This document shows, piece by piece, positions 35,101-42,093 of a stretch of 64,000 nucleotides of DNA (position 1 is its first letter; every line of letters begins with the position of its first letter). The stretch is from Flaviflagellibacter deserti (GTDB lineage Bacteria > Pseudomonadota > Alphaproteobacteria > Rhizobiales > Methylopilaceae), in NCBI RefSeq assembly GCF_042652085.1, contig NZ_JBHSJF010000006.1, forward strand, positions 1,364,001-1,428,000, in the 5' to 3' direction. The notes beneath the pieces are model-generated. The model was not told the DNA's origin. It did no database searches and worked only from the letters and a program-made list of their open reading frames with translations. Position numbers and translations under genes: made by a program.

Positions 35101-35947
35101 CATCGGTCGCCTTGACGCGGACGTCGGAGAAGCCGAGATCGCCAAAGTCGAGGCTGAGCTTGCCGTCGGTGATGGTCGCGTTGACTACTTCGCCCTCGGC
35201 CGTCTCAACCGTGTAGGTCAGGCCTTCGCCCTGAAACACCGTCGCGAGATCAATGACGAGGGTCTCCTCGTCCGGGGTGACCATCATGTCCTTGATCTGG
35301 CTGATCACGGCGACCGGATCGGGATCCGGCTCGACCGGCGGCGCGGCGCGATCGACCAGGGTGCCGTTGCCGAAGGTCGGCTCGAAGCTCTCTCCGGTGA
35401 AGTCGAACTGGGTTGCCTGCGTGCCTTCCGGGGCCGAGGCGAGGATGCCCGAAACGCCGTCCGAGGTGCCGAGCGCGCCGATCTCGGTCGCGGTCATCGC
35501 GCGGTCGACGAACAGGAAGCTGTTGAGCGAGCCCGGAGCCGTCTCCCCGTCCTCGTCGGCCAGGATCAGGAAGCCGCCGTCCGACAGCGTGAAGCGGGCG
35601 AGATTGCCGCTCGTGATCGTCTGCGTGTCGACCAGCACGCCATCGATGTACTTGGCCATCTGGTCGCCGTCGATGGTGACCGCCACGCGGTGCCACTGGC
35701 CGAGCGCGGCCGAGCCGTCATAGTCCTGGTTATGTCCGATGCCGAAGGTCGAGCCGCTCTTGCGCATGAAGAGTTCGGCGTCGCTGGCGTTGTTGAGATC
35801 GGTCTGCAGCAGAGCGGCGTAGCCGCCCATTGTCGCGACGTTGATATCGAACACCATGGTGTAGCTCGACACAGTGCCGGCGATGCCCGGATCGACGAGG
35901 AAGCCGCCCTGGGGATTCGCGGCGGGATAATTCAGCTGATCGACCAT
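28742..35947 (-). CDS. Giant RTX exoprotein with metallophosphoesterase domain
   Basis: A 2401-aa secreted protein. Reading N to C: a LamG/concanavalin-like domain (1-190), a linker, and a calcineurin-like phosphoesterase (300-600) with LPDTQDY (D309), GDVTQ (D347), GNHD (379-381), VSHSLTD and SGHIFGDG (H531). Next come a PKD-like domain (650-730), a second LamG (735-990), two more jelly-roll domains flanking a second PKD (992-1480), a first RTX block (1490-1610) and a beta-solenoid-like block (about 1650-2030). A final RTX block runs to the DDFRFV tail. No signal peptide is present, so type I secretion is expected. It probably hydrolyses extracellular phosphoesters while binding carbohydrate. 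GGAGA precedes the ATG at 35945-35947. Confidence 0.92.
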   Translation of the reverse strand: MVDQLNYPAANPQGGFLVDPGIAGTVSSYTMVFDINVATMGGYAALLQTDLNNASDAELFMRKSGSTFGIGHNQDYDGSAALGQWHRVAVTIDGDQMAKYIDGVLVDTQTITSGNLARFTLSDGGFLILADEDGETAPGSLNSFLFVDRAMTATEIGALGTSDGVSGILASAPEGTQATQFDFTGESFEPTFGNGTLVDRAAPPVEPDPDPVAVISQIKDMMVTPDEETLVIDLATVFQGEGLTYTVETAEGEVVNATITDGKLSLDFGDLGFSDVRVKATDGEGNVASDTFRVRVAGENAYTLAVLPDTQDYTDNAHLSHIFGDMTQWLVDQKDTMNIKFVMHVGDVTQNNLPGQWDIAEAALRKLDGKIPYSLLPGNHDQAAGGSAADHSSVYLDERFSPDKQEATNPDTFGGAYDQEQNSARNTYSTFEGTDGTKWLVLNMEFGPRDDVLRWAGDIIEENLDHRVIIVSHSLTDYAGRHDPLGGPLYDEGAGYDYGIGRDPQGANDGETVYRELLAKYPNISMTFSGHIFGDGAETNVSYSQYGNPVFEMLVNYQNGISREITGNGNEALGNNGGNGAMRLVVIDPDNNTISTETYFTEFDDYLDGYRVKPELDRDGLTGEYRGHQETFTDVNVGTPDLFAMAKAGDDLFVEAGDGSDAALVNLDASTSLNPKSEGLTYEWLNEDGDVVATGQKPSVEFDLGKHELTLKVTDTNGLVTTDKVVIVVRGEDTLLVENFNDGDAAGWSTGPDQGITVGVGTAADFGIPALGPEDKVGHVPALSSGEKFFLSPLPGVPAGTVITSYTLVYDLYVPLATASEYTSLFQTDVNNASDAELFIRKTGATTGGIGIGGNYPGAFQYDAWQRIAFVVEDQGNGNVLISKYIEGQKVGEQTMPADRFAFDVSKGGLIFSDEDGENSNLYVSSLLITDKVYTDQEIADLGGAKAGGITQSAPSLYASQFDFNDDDLAPTYGPGHIGMGQGGETGPFLLKGTVFSRPDAEAGMPAPEGALWDMSDAAGNKLVWTGEGANDWANYVLEAGVTSMDNDAVGVVFYYQDDENYYRFTLDGETNRREIVKVQDGVETVLASTEAGYQFNVELKLKVAVIDGVINAFLGDKNVFGGPVVDATNPLTHGTVGLYSSGQRSSIFDDIAVTRADLTAHAGEDQRVFDTDGDGHVAVTLHADGSYGLTDIVSWVWTNEDGEQVATGKNPTVDFDAGVNKLTLTVTDGSGKTSTDRVDVEVVAKDKLLVSEDFSSAASLSKWTIVDEGEFGGIGADGKSSDWVLVDGKLQQNSDLQSRELTWDGASNPDYWQRGWSPLGDGVNVLRVGTYALYNDPAAKDWDDYSVQATVQTPDNDGLGFLFHYTDANNYYKLELDAEGTLDRDPGNGAGSVFNLLRMRDGVEEILGQVPGKYEPGKAFELRVDIVDNRITAFINGEEIFAYAIEDHGNEKGTVGLYSWGNQGLSFDNVTVVDLSDAEPPVGDLVLIGDEFDNELTGDIGDDEIIGLAGDDTLTGAAGDDSINAGEGDDLVDAGEGDDLVEGGEGDDDIQGGAGDDELLGGEGDDVIDGGEGYDTIDGEAGNDTLIAGEGDDVSGGEGDDEIQVSIESGLPASLDGGEGDDTVRLGGAGTAALGETTDVENLVVAGGTWSVADSDYSTVSIEDGATVTSAVVLNNEDVLTVETGGKLLANNAVTWTGGDVVVDNSGLIEGSRTLQTTAGASGDLEFNNLAGGTIRGQISPGASGAATATITLNNSGVIEASSGGRVIDFRSFDGSGGRATINNLAGGVIRNTGLTSGDADVLRPGQNGTVNNWGTIIAAEGLVGGGDLIDFQSDTGGKVNNYAGGLMEGSRHVVTGDHAVTVVNDGTMIGRNGSAVNIDNDGSEADKVFITNRGTMEGRSAELADSDGDAIDVDGLVQILNYGKIKGLGAEGYHDGEPNVSEGIAIGGGTIVNNASGEIYGYGRGIQVDNSSNENALGATLIVNDGLIQGDGHGPEGVDPADAARFDLRGNEAINLVGNYADELINNSAGRIVGGVSMGGGNDVLSNSGSITATGGSAIDMGAGDDVVNLYIGSTISGTILLGEGNDRITMNSYLGAVTVDAGDGNDDITTSFGDDLIYGGAGNDYIYGAEGNDTIFAGSGDDTILADLGNDTIDGGDGFDTLFLARATGPITVDFAAGKVSAEGIGSDTFTNIESLLFGAGDDVITGGNGNDGIDGGEGNDTVKGGAGDDLVAGGAGNDLVDGGSGDDTVSGGIGNDTLKGGSGNDLVDGGEGNDLIDAGSGDDVITAGAGNDTVDAGSGVDRIEGGAGDDLLKGGSGQDTFVFAAGFGHDTISDFATSGASADVLEFSIDVFADFASAMASATQVGSDVVFTIDGDTTLTLDHVKLANLGADDFRFV

Positions 35948-36313
35948 GGGAGTTCTCCAGAAGATCTCAGTAGGAAAGACGGTTTCGTTTCCACGAACAC
36001 TGCTCGTGGAATGTATAGTCGTAGAAGTTCGAACGCAGTCCGGCGCCGAGCCGGCTCAGGAAACTCAGGCCGCCTCTTTGACCAAAGTTTATGACGGCGC
36101 GTTTACCGTTTTGCGAAAATCAAAACACGGGCAAAATCGCGCTACACGTTGAAGTTGAAGGATAAATGCGGAAAGACCGCTGACGCTGCCCCTACGATTT
36201 TTAATCCGCGCCCCGCCGGGAGAAGAGAACCGGACCGTGCCCGCCGATGGGAACCGGAGGGAACTTCGCAGTACCGGAACGGGTCCGTCGCCGTCGGGGT
36301 TTGTTCTCCGACC
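35948..36313. other. Divergent promoter region of giant RTX and MFS genes
   Basis: 366 bp without a gene. Apart from the TTCCACGA dyad at 35989-36011 I see only AT-richer stretches suitable for promoters. The open frame from 36149 into the MFS gene lacks family sequence and is treated as untranslated. Confidence 0.5.
35989..36011. promoter_or_regulatory. TTCCACGA-N7-TCGTGGAA dyad upstream of giant RTX gene
   Basis: Perfect 8-bp arms with a 7-nt spacer lie 42-64 nt before the RTX start codon. This is a candidate operator or 5' untranslated hairpin controlling the exoprotein. Confidence 0.5.
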
Positions 36314-37744
36314 ATGCAGCGCTCCCCCACTCTCGACATCGTCGAATCCCGAGTCCCCGCCCGCCTCGAACGGCTGCCCTGGGGGCGATTCCACACGCTC
36401 GTCGTCATTGCGCTCGGCATCACCTGGATCCTCGACGGTCTGGAGGTGACGCTTGCCGGAGCTCTGGCAGGCGCGCTGAAGGACAGTCCCGTCCTGAGGA
36501 TGAGCAATGCGGAAGTCGGCCTCGCCGCCAGCGCCTATCTGGCGGGCGCGGTGCTCGGCGCGCTCGGCTTCGGCTGGCTGACCGACCGGCTGGGGCGGAA
36601 GAAGCTCTTCTTCATCACGCTCGCGGTCTACATCCTGGCCACCGCCGGCACCGCCTTCTCATGGAACGTCTGGAGCTTCGTCCTCTTCCGCTTCCTGACT
36701 GGCGCGGGCATCGGCGGCGAATACACCGCGATCAATTCGACGATCCAAGAACTCATCCCCGCGCGCTATCGCGGCCGGACCGACCTCATCATCAATGGCA
36801 GCTTCTGGATCGGCGCGGCGCTCGGCGCCATCGGCTCGCTGATCCTGCTCGATCCCGCGATCATCGACCCCGAACTCGGCTGGCGACTCGCCTTCTTCAT
36901 CGGCGCCGTGCTCGGACTTTTCATCCTCGTATTGCGCTCATGGCTGCCGGAAAGCCCGCGCTGGCTGATGACGCATGGCCGCGCCGACCAGGCCGAGTTC
37001 GTCGTCGAGCGCATCGAACAGGGGTGGGCGATCCCCCTGCCCGATCCGGACGGCGAACCGATCCGGGTACGCCCGCGCACCCATACGCCGATGAGGGAAG
37101 CACTGACCGCGATCTTCGTCACCAATCCGAGGCGCGCCTTCGTCGGGCTGTCGCTGATGGCCTCGCAGGCCTTCTTCTACAACGCGATCTTCTTCACCTA
37201 CGCTCTCGTCCTGATGGACTTCTACGGCGTCGCCTCGGCCGATATCGGCTGGTACATCCTGCCTTTCGCCGCCGGCAATTTCCTCGGCCCGGTCATGCTC
37301 GGCCACCTCTTCGACACGATCGGCCGCCGCATCATGATCGCCGGCACCTACGCCATCTCCGGCCTGCTGCTGACCTTGACCGGCTGGCTCTTCGTCGAGG
37401 GCGTGCTCTCGGCGACCACGCAGACGCTGTGCTGGTCGGTGATTTTCTTCTTCGCCTCCTGCGCCGCGAGCTCGGCCTATCTCACCGTCAGCGAGACCTT
37501 CCCGCTGGAAGTCCGCGCTCTCGCCATCGCGATCTTCTACGCGATCGGCACCGGCGTGGGTGGCGTGGCCGGCCCGGCGGTGTTCGCCTGGCTGGTCGAG
37601 ACCGGGTCGCGTGAGGCGGTGTTCGGAGGTTATGTGTTCGGATCGGCGCTCATGTTGTTCGCGGCAGCCGTGATGTGGAAATGGGGCATCGCGGCCGAGC
37701 GGCGGGCGCTGGAAGACGTTGCCCGGCCGCTCGCCTGGGAGTGA
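36314..37744 (+). CDS. MFS transporter, sugar-porter type
   Basis: A 476-aa twelve-helix permease. The loop 2-3 motif FGWLTDRLGRKKLFF, the loop 6-7 motif PESPRWLMTHGRADQA and the second-half LFDTIGRRIMI mark the sugar porter/aromatic acid branch of the MFS. Substrate is unknown. The C-terminal helix ends in a charged tail (ERRALEDVARPLAWE) whose DNA has a diverged copy at 39421-39458. The ATG at 36314 is chosen because the first helix begins 30 residues later; no strong ribosome binding site is seen. It is convergent with the MipA gene, 8 bp apart. Confidence 0.88.
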   Translation: MQRSPTLDIVESRVPARLERLPWGRFHTLVVIALGITWILDGLEVTLAGALAGALKDSPVLRMSNAEVGLAASAYLAGAVLGALGFGWLTDRLGRKKLFFITLAVYILATAGTAFSWNVWSFVLFRFLTGAGIGGEYTAINSTIQELIPARYRGRTDLIINGSFWIGAALGAIGSLILLDPAIIDPELGWRLAFFIGAVLGLFILVLRSWLPESPRWLMTHGRADQAEFVVERIEQGWAIPLPDPDGEPIRVRPRTHTPMREALTAIFVTNPRRAFVGLSLMASQAFFYNAIFFTYALVLMDFYGVASADIGWYILPFAAGNFLGPVMLGHLFDTIGRRIMIAGTYAISGLLLTLTGWLFVEGVLSATTQTLCWSVIFFFASCAASSAYLTVSETFPLEVRALAIAIFYAIGTGVGGVAGPAVFAWLVETGSREAVFGGYVFGSALMLFAAAVMWKWGIAAERRALEDVARPLAWE

Positions 37745-37752
37745 CGGTCAGC

Positions 37753-38589
37753 TCAATCGAACAGGTCGAGCGAAAACCGCCTGGAGACGCCCAGTCCAAC
37801 GGTGAACTGCTGGTCGTCGCCGGCCTCGACGATCGGAGAGTCCTTCGCGTCGGCGACCATGCTGGTCCACGAGGCCTCGGCATTCAGGAACCAGTCCTCC
37901 CGGAACTCGTAGCGCGCCTTCGCCTCCACGCCGGCCGATTTGATGCCCGCTTCAGCATCGAAGGCCGAGAGGCGACCGCCGGTCGAGAGCGACTCGCCCG
38001 GTGTCACGCCGAAATAGGTGTCCATGTAGTCCTCGCCCGCGAAGGTCGCGACGGGACCGATTTTGAACTCCAGATACGATGTCGGCCGAAAGATCGCGTT
38101 CGCACCCACATCGCCGACGAAACCCTCGGCCCCGCCGAACGCATAACGCGCCGCGCCGTAGACCTCGGCATGCTCCCATTCATAGCTGGCCTTCAGGCCG
38201 AGCTCATAGGTGGCGTCGACATCGTTCAGGCCGGTCAGTTCGTCATGGTCGGAGCTGTCGCGCTCGCCGGTGACGTTGAACGACGGTCCGATCGAGAAGC
38301 CGAGATCGTCGCCGCCGCCGCCGATCGTGAACAGGCCCGGCACGTTCAGATATTCCAGCTTGATGGTCGGAAACGGCGACACGTCATAGTCGGACGCACC
38401 TTCATAGGAAGGTTCGAATTTCGCGCCGCCGCCGAGCTCGATCACAAGGTCGTCTCCGGGCGATCGCGTAGTCGCATCGGCGGCAAAGGCCGCCTCGGAT
38501 GGTATCGCAAGCAGCGCGAGAAGGGAGGCAATGAAGGACGGACGCGATCCGTGGAACCGGTCGGCCATTTCGAGACAAGACGCACCCAT
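37753..38589 (-). CDS. MipA/OmpV-family outer-membrane protein
   Basis: A 278-aa beta-barrel of the MipA/OmpV family. An N-terminal signal (IASLLALLAIPSEAAFA) precedes the mature start. The family pattern of paired strands is visible: ELGGGAKFEPSYEGASDYDV at the start, FGVTPGESLSTGGRLSAF in the middle, and a C-terminal VSRRFSLDLFD. It may act as a scaffold for murein hydrolases or as a small-molecule porin. AAGGGGG precedes the ATG at 38587-38589. It is divergent from a TetR gene with a palindromic region between them. Confidence 0.88.
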   Translation of the reverse strand: MGASCLEMADRFHGSRPSFIASLLALLAIPSEAAFAADATTRSPGDDLVIELGGGAKFEPSYEGASDYDVSPFPTIKLEYLNVPGLFTIGGGGDDLGFSIGPSFNVTGERDSSDHDELTGLNDVDATYELGLKASYEWEHAEVYGAARYAFGGAEGFVGDVGANAIFRPTSYLEFKIGPVATFAGEDYMDTYFGVTPGESLSTGGRLSAFDAEAGIKSAGVEAKARYEFREDWFLNAEASWTSMVADAKDSPIVEAGDDQQFTVGLGVSRRFSLDLFD

Positions 38590-38611
38590 AAAACCCCCTT
38601 GCGATCCCCAC

Positions 38612-38636
38612 GAACACCTTAAGTGTTCATTGAACA
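38612..38636. promoter_or_regulatory. Overlapping palindromes between mipA-like and tetR genes
   Basis: GAACAC-N5-GTGTTC (38612-38628) overlaps TGTTCA-T-TGAACA (38624-38636), and a further TTGAACA half-site lies at 38643-38649. This cluster between divergent genes is the likely TetR operator. Confidence 0.6.
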
Positions 38637-38760
38637 GTTATCTTGAACATTTGGACTTTATCAAGGCGGTTTCGTCAGCTTCCGGAAGGGTGTAGGACAG
38701 CGACCGCTGCAACCGAAGCCAGTCGCGATCTGGCGGCGTCGAGGATGGAAGGCGTCTCGT

Positions 38761-39405
38761 GTGATCACACGAAGCACTGCCGAACAGGCACGCAAGCCGC
38801 GCGGGCACGGCCATGAGCGCCGGGCGGAAATCATCGAAGCGGCGAAAACGTTGTTCTTCGACGAAGGTGTCGAGAGCGTCACCACACGCCGGCTCGCTGA
38901 GCGGGTCGGCGTGTCCCAGACCGGCCTCTATGTGTATTTCCCGAACAAGGAAGCGATCCTCGATGCAATCCGGCGGGAAACCTTCATCGCACTGACCGAG
39001 GTCATCAGCGGTGTCGCCAAGGATGCGCCGGCCAATATCGATCTGCTGAGAGCGATCGGCCGCACGTATATCGGCTTCGCTTTCACCCACCCCAAGGAAT
39101 TCCAACTCACTTTCAAGGCAGGATCGACCCGCAAGCACAGCACAGCCGAATTGGACCTCTCGCGCCCATACGCCGAGCAATCCCCGGGCATCCAGTGTTT
39201 CCTCACCTTCCGCCGGCAGATCGAACGCCTGCTGGAAGCGGGCGTGCTCAGGCCAGCCGACCCGACCGTGATCGCGCAGACCACCTGGATGGTGTTCCAG
39301 GGCGTTTGCCTGATGTTGATCGACTGGCCGAATTTCCCTTGGGCCGAGCGGGAGGCACTGATCGAGCAGAGTCTGGAGATGGTCGTGAAGGGGTTGGCAG
39401 CGTAA
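38761..39405 (+). CDS. TetR-family regulator
   Basis: A 214-aa repressor. The N-terminal helix-turn-helix is clear: IIEAAKTLFFDEGVESVTTR followed by RLAERVGVSQTGLYVYFPNK. The C-terminal domain contains the WHG-like pattern with HPKEFQLTFKAGSTRK and a hydrophobic ligand pocket, as in TetR_C families. It starts on GTG with GGAAGG upstream. Its promoter region is shared with the MipA/OmpV gene, so it probably controls that gene and itself. Confidence 0.88.
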   Translation: MITRSTAEQARKPRGHGHERRAEIIEAAKTLFFDEGVESVTTRRLAERVGVSQTGLYVYFPNKEAILDAIRRETFIALTEVISGVAKDAPANIDLLRAIGRTYIGFAFTHPKEFQLTFKAGSTRKHSTAELDLSRPYAEQSPGIQCFLTFRRQIERLLEAGVLRPADPTVIAQTTWMVFQGVCLMLIDWPNFPWAEREALIEQSLEMVVKGLAA

Positions 39406-39420
39406 GCGCGCCGGAACGGC

Positions 39421-39458
39421 GCGGCGGGCGCTGGAAGATGTGGCGCGGCCGCTGGCCT
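39421..39458 (+). pseudogene. Remnant of a second MFS gene end
   Basis: This stretch matches the 3' end of the MFS gene (37699-37736): the first 18 nt are identical, and the few later differences fall at third codon positions, keeping RRALEDVARPLA. Nothing else of the gene remains. It looks like a leftover from a homologous MFS gene after a rearrangement. Confidence 0.6.
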
Positions 39459-39499
39459 CGGGTGAGTACCCCCGGCGAAGCGATACTCAGGACGGAAGC

Positions 39500-40348
39500 C
39501 TAGCCTGTCGGCGCCTCCGCCCCGCCCCGACCTGCCGCCAGGATGGTACGGACGAATGCCATCACGAAAGCCAGGGTAAGCAGCAGCACGATCGTCGGTG
39601 CCGGAGCGCTGTCGATGAAGAAGGACAGGTAGACACCGAGAAGGGACGCGGCGATCGCGATAGCCACCGAGAGGATCAGCATCGTGCCGAACGTCCGGCT
39701 GAGTAGGAATGCGATCGCCCCCGGCGCAATCAGCATGGCGATGGCGAGGATGATGCCGACCGCTTTCAGGGCGCCGACGATCGTCAGCGAGATCAGGCAG
39801 AGCAGGCCGTAATGGAGGAGCCTGACCGGCAGGCCGAGCGCCCTGGCCTGCGCCGGATCGAAGGCATGAAGAAGGAAGTCCTTCCACTTGAGCACGATGA
39901 TGCCGCCGATGATCGCGGCGATCACCGCACTCTCGGCGATGTCGCGGGTGCCGATGCCGAGCATGTCGCCGAACAGGATGTGGTCGAGGTGAACCTCGGA
40001 CTGGATCTTCACGTAGAGCACGAGCCCAAGGCCGAACATGCCGGAGAACACGATCCCCATCACCGTGTCCTGCTTGATGCGGCTGTTGTCCTTCAGAAAT
40101 CCCGTCGCGAGCGCGCACATCATGCCGGCCGCGAAGGCACCGGCGGCGTAGGGAAGCCCGACGATGTAGGCGATGACCACTCCCGGAAAGACGGCATGCG
40201 AGATCGCGTCTCCCATCAGCGACCAGCCCTTGAGGACGAGGAAGCAGGACAGCAGCGCCGTCGGCACCGCAACCAGCACCGAGATCACCAGGGCATTGAT
40301 CATGAACTCGAACTGGAACGGCGCGAGCAGCGTATCGAGCATGGTCAT
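39500..40348 (-). CDS. sitD: Mn/Fe ABC transporter permease SitD
   Basis: A 282-aa inner-membrane permease of the ABC-3 (metal) family. It begins MTMLDTLLAPFQFEFMINAL and has about eight hydrophobic segments, with the family motif GWSLMGDAISHAVFPGVVIA and the later KAVGIILAIAMLIAPGAIAF. It is the paralogue of the next gene, with which it makes the heterodimeric channel. Its ATG overlaps the stop of sitC (TGATG). The longer upstream frame to 41152 belongs to another reading frame and is rejected. Confidence 0.9.
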   Translation of the reverse strand: MTMLDTLLAPFQFEFMINALVISVLVAVPTALLSCFLVLKGWSLMGDAISHAVFPGVVIAYIVGLPYAAGAFAAGMMCALATGFLKDNSRIKQDTVMGIVFSGMFGLGLVLYVKIQSEVHLDHILFGDMLGIGTRDIAESAVIAAIIGGIIVLKWKDFLLHAFDPAQARALGLPVRLLHYGLLCLISLTIVGALKAVGIILAIAMLIAPGAIAFLLSRTFGTMLILSVAIAIAASLLGVYLSFFIDSAPAPTIVLLLTLAFVMAFVRTILAAGRGGAEAPTG

Positions 40349-41202
40349 GCGTCGGCCTCCAGGGCTTCCGCCGCGCGGCGGCGGGCCGCCAGCATTCCGT
40401 GCTTGGGGGCAAGAAAGAAGGCGGTGAGGAAGATCAGCGTCTGCAGGACGACGATGATGCCGCCGGTCGCCCCATCGAGGAAATAGCTCGCATAGGCGCC
40501 GACCAGGCTGGTCGCGGCGCCGATGGCGACGGCAAGAACGAGCAGGCGCTCGAAACGGTCGGTCAGCAGATAGGCCGTAGCGCCCGGCGTCACCACCATG
40601 CAGATGACGAGGAACGCGCCGACCGTCTGCATCGCCGCGACCGTCGATGCAGACAGCAGGGTGAAGAAGATGATCTTGAGCCTGACCGGATTGAGTCCGA
40701 TCGAACGGGCGTGGCTTTCGTCGAAGAAGACCACCATCAGGTCCCTCCATTTGACCAGGAGCACGGCCAGCGAGACGAAGCCGATGACGGCGAGCTGGAG
40801 CGTGTCTTCCGGCGTGATAGCCAGAATGTTGCCGAGGACGATCGTCTGGATGTTCACCGAGGTCGGCGACAGCGAGACCATGAATAGGCCGAGCCCGAAA
40901 AAGGAGGAGAAGATCAGCCCGATGATCGCGTCCTCCTTCAACCGGGTGCGCTGGTTGAGGAACAGCATGGCGGCTGCGGCCAGTCCGCCCGAGAAGAACG
41001 CGCCGATCGAAAACGGCAGGCCGAGCATATAGGCGCCGGCAACGCCGGGGACGATCGAGTGCGACAGCGCATCGCCGATGAGTGACCAGCCCTTCAGCAT
41101 GAGATAGGCCGAGAGGAAGGCGCAGACGCCGCCGACCAGAGTGGACACCCACATCGCGTTGCGCATGTATTCGTAGGAGAAGGGTTCGAGCAGATAGGCC
41201 AT
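40345..41202 (-). CDS. sitC: Mn/Fe ABC transporter permease SitC
   Basis: A 285-aa ABC-3 family permease with eight hydrophobic segments. It has LMLKGWSLIGDALSHSIVPG and GAFLVICMVVTPGATAYLL, the conserved loop and helix pattern of SitC/ZnuB/MntB. With SitD it forms the membrane channel for Mn2+ or Fe2+. It is separated from the ATPase gene by only 3 nt and overlaps sitD, so all four genes are one transcript. The C-terminal tail after residue 270 is charged and probably cytoplasmic. Confidence 0.92.
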   Translation of the reverse strand: MAYLLEPFSYEYMRNAMWVSTLVGGVCAFLSAYLMLKGWSLIGDALSHSIVPGVAGAYMLGLPFSIGAFFSGGLAAAAMLFLNQRTRLKEDAIIGLIFSSFFGLGLFMVSLSPTSVNIQTIVLGNILAITPEDTLQLAVIGFVSLAVLLVKWRDLMVVFFDESHARSIGLNPVRLKIIFFTLLSASTVAAMQTVGAFLVICMVVTPGATAYLLTDRFERLLVLAVAIGAATSLVGAYASYFLDGATGGIIVVLQTLIFLTAFFLAPKHGMLAARRRAAEALEADA

Positions 41203-41205
41203 CCG

Positions 41206-42093
41206 TCAGGTGCTCTTCGCCACGTCGCGCTCCGCCGGCCTGTCGCCGCGGAGCACCAGCGGCCGCTCGTCATCGGTGAGAACGTCGAGCGAACCCGGCC
41301 TTCCGCCTTCGCTCAGCACGAAATGGCGGAGCACGCCGCCGAAGGTCTTTTCCAGATTGGCCTGGGTGAAGGTCTCCGCGGTTTGCCCATAGGCCAGCAC
41401 GGTGCCCTTGAGCAGCACGGTACGGTCGCAGAATTCCGGCACGCTGCCGAGATTATGCGTCGAGACCAGCATCACCCGCCCTTCGTCCCGCAGCGATTTG
41501 AGCAGGCGGATGATGGCGTCCTCGGTCTTCACGTCGACGCCCGTGAACGGCTCGTCAAGCAGGATGACCCACCCGTCCTGCGCCAGAGCACGGGCAAGAA
41601 AGACGCGCTTCTTCTGTCCGCCCGACAGCTCGCCGATCTGGCGCTTGCGGAAGTCCGTCATGCCGACACGGGCAAGCGCGACGTCGACAGCCTGACGGTC
41701 GGCAGGTTTCGGCCGGCGCAGCAGCCCCATATGGCCGTAGCGGCCCATCATCACGACATCCTCGACGAGGACCGGGAAATTCCAGTCCACCTCGTCGCTC
41801 TGCGGCACATAGGCGATGAGGTTCTTCTTCAGCGCCCTTTCGACCGGCTGGCCGAGAACCGAGATGTTTCCCCGCGCGAGCCGGACGAAGCCCATGATCG
41901 CCTTGAACAAGGTCGACTTGCCGGAGCCGTTGACACCGACGAGCGCGGTGATCGTGCCGGTCGGGATATCGAAGCTGGCATTACGCAACGCTGTGTGGCC
42001 ATTGCGATAAATGACAGTCGCGTCGTCGACGCGGATGCCCGCCCCCACGCCGGCGGGAGCAACGGCGGCGGGATGGGACACGGCAATATTCAC
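41206..42093 (-). CDS. sitB: Mn/Fe ABC transporter ATPase SitB
   Basis: A 295-aa ATP-binding protein. Walker A is GVNGSGKSTLF, the signature is LSGGQKKRVFLARAL, Walker B is VILLDEPFTGVD and the switch histidine lies in STHNLG. The AYVPQSDEVDWNFPV Q-loop is typical of metal-type ABC ATPases. A C-terminal extension after about residue 240 (RHFVLSEGGRPGSLDVLTDD) is common in SitB/MntA-type ATPases. It starts within the last codon of sitA (ATGA overlap at 42090-42093). Confidence 0.93.
   Translation of the reverse strand: MNIAVSHPAAVAPAGVGAGIRVDDATVIYRNGHTALRNASFDIPTGTITALVGVNGSGKSTLFKAIMGFVRLARGNISVLGQPVERALKKNLIAYVPQSDEVDWNFPVLVEDVVMMGRYGHMGLLRRPKPADRQAVDVALARVGMTDFRKRQIGELSGGQKKRVFLARALAQDGWVILLDEPFTGVDVKTEDAIIRLLKSLRDEGRVMLVSTHNLGSVPEFCDRTVLLKGTVLAYGQTAETFTQANLEKTFGGVLRHFVLSEGGRPGSLDVLTDDERPLVLRGDRPAERDVAKST

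Noticed and set aside
33017..36094. Plus-strand 1025-codon open frame opposite the giant RTX gene
   Set aside because: Same codon-bias shadow. The minus-strand frame has clear LamG and phosphoesterase domains.
40349..41152. 5' extension of the sitD frame
   Set aside because: The sequence in this frame upstream of 40348 is not permease-like and lies over sitC in another frame.
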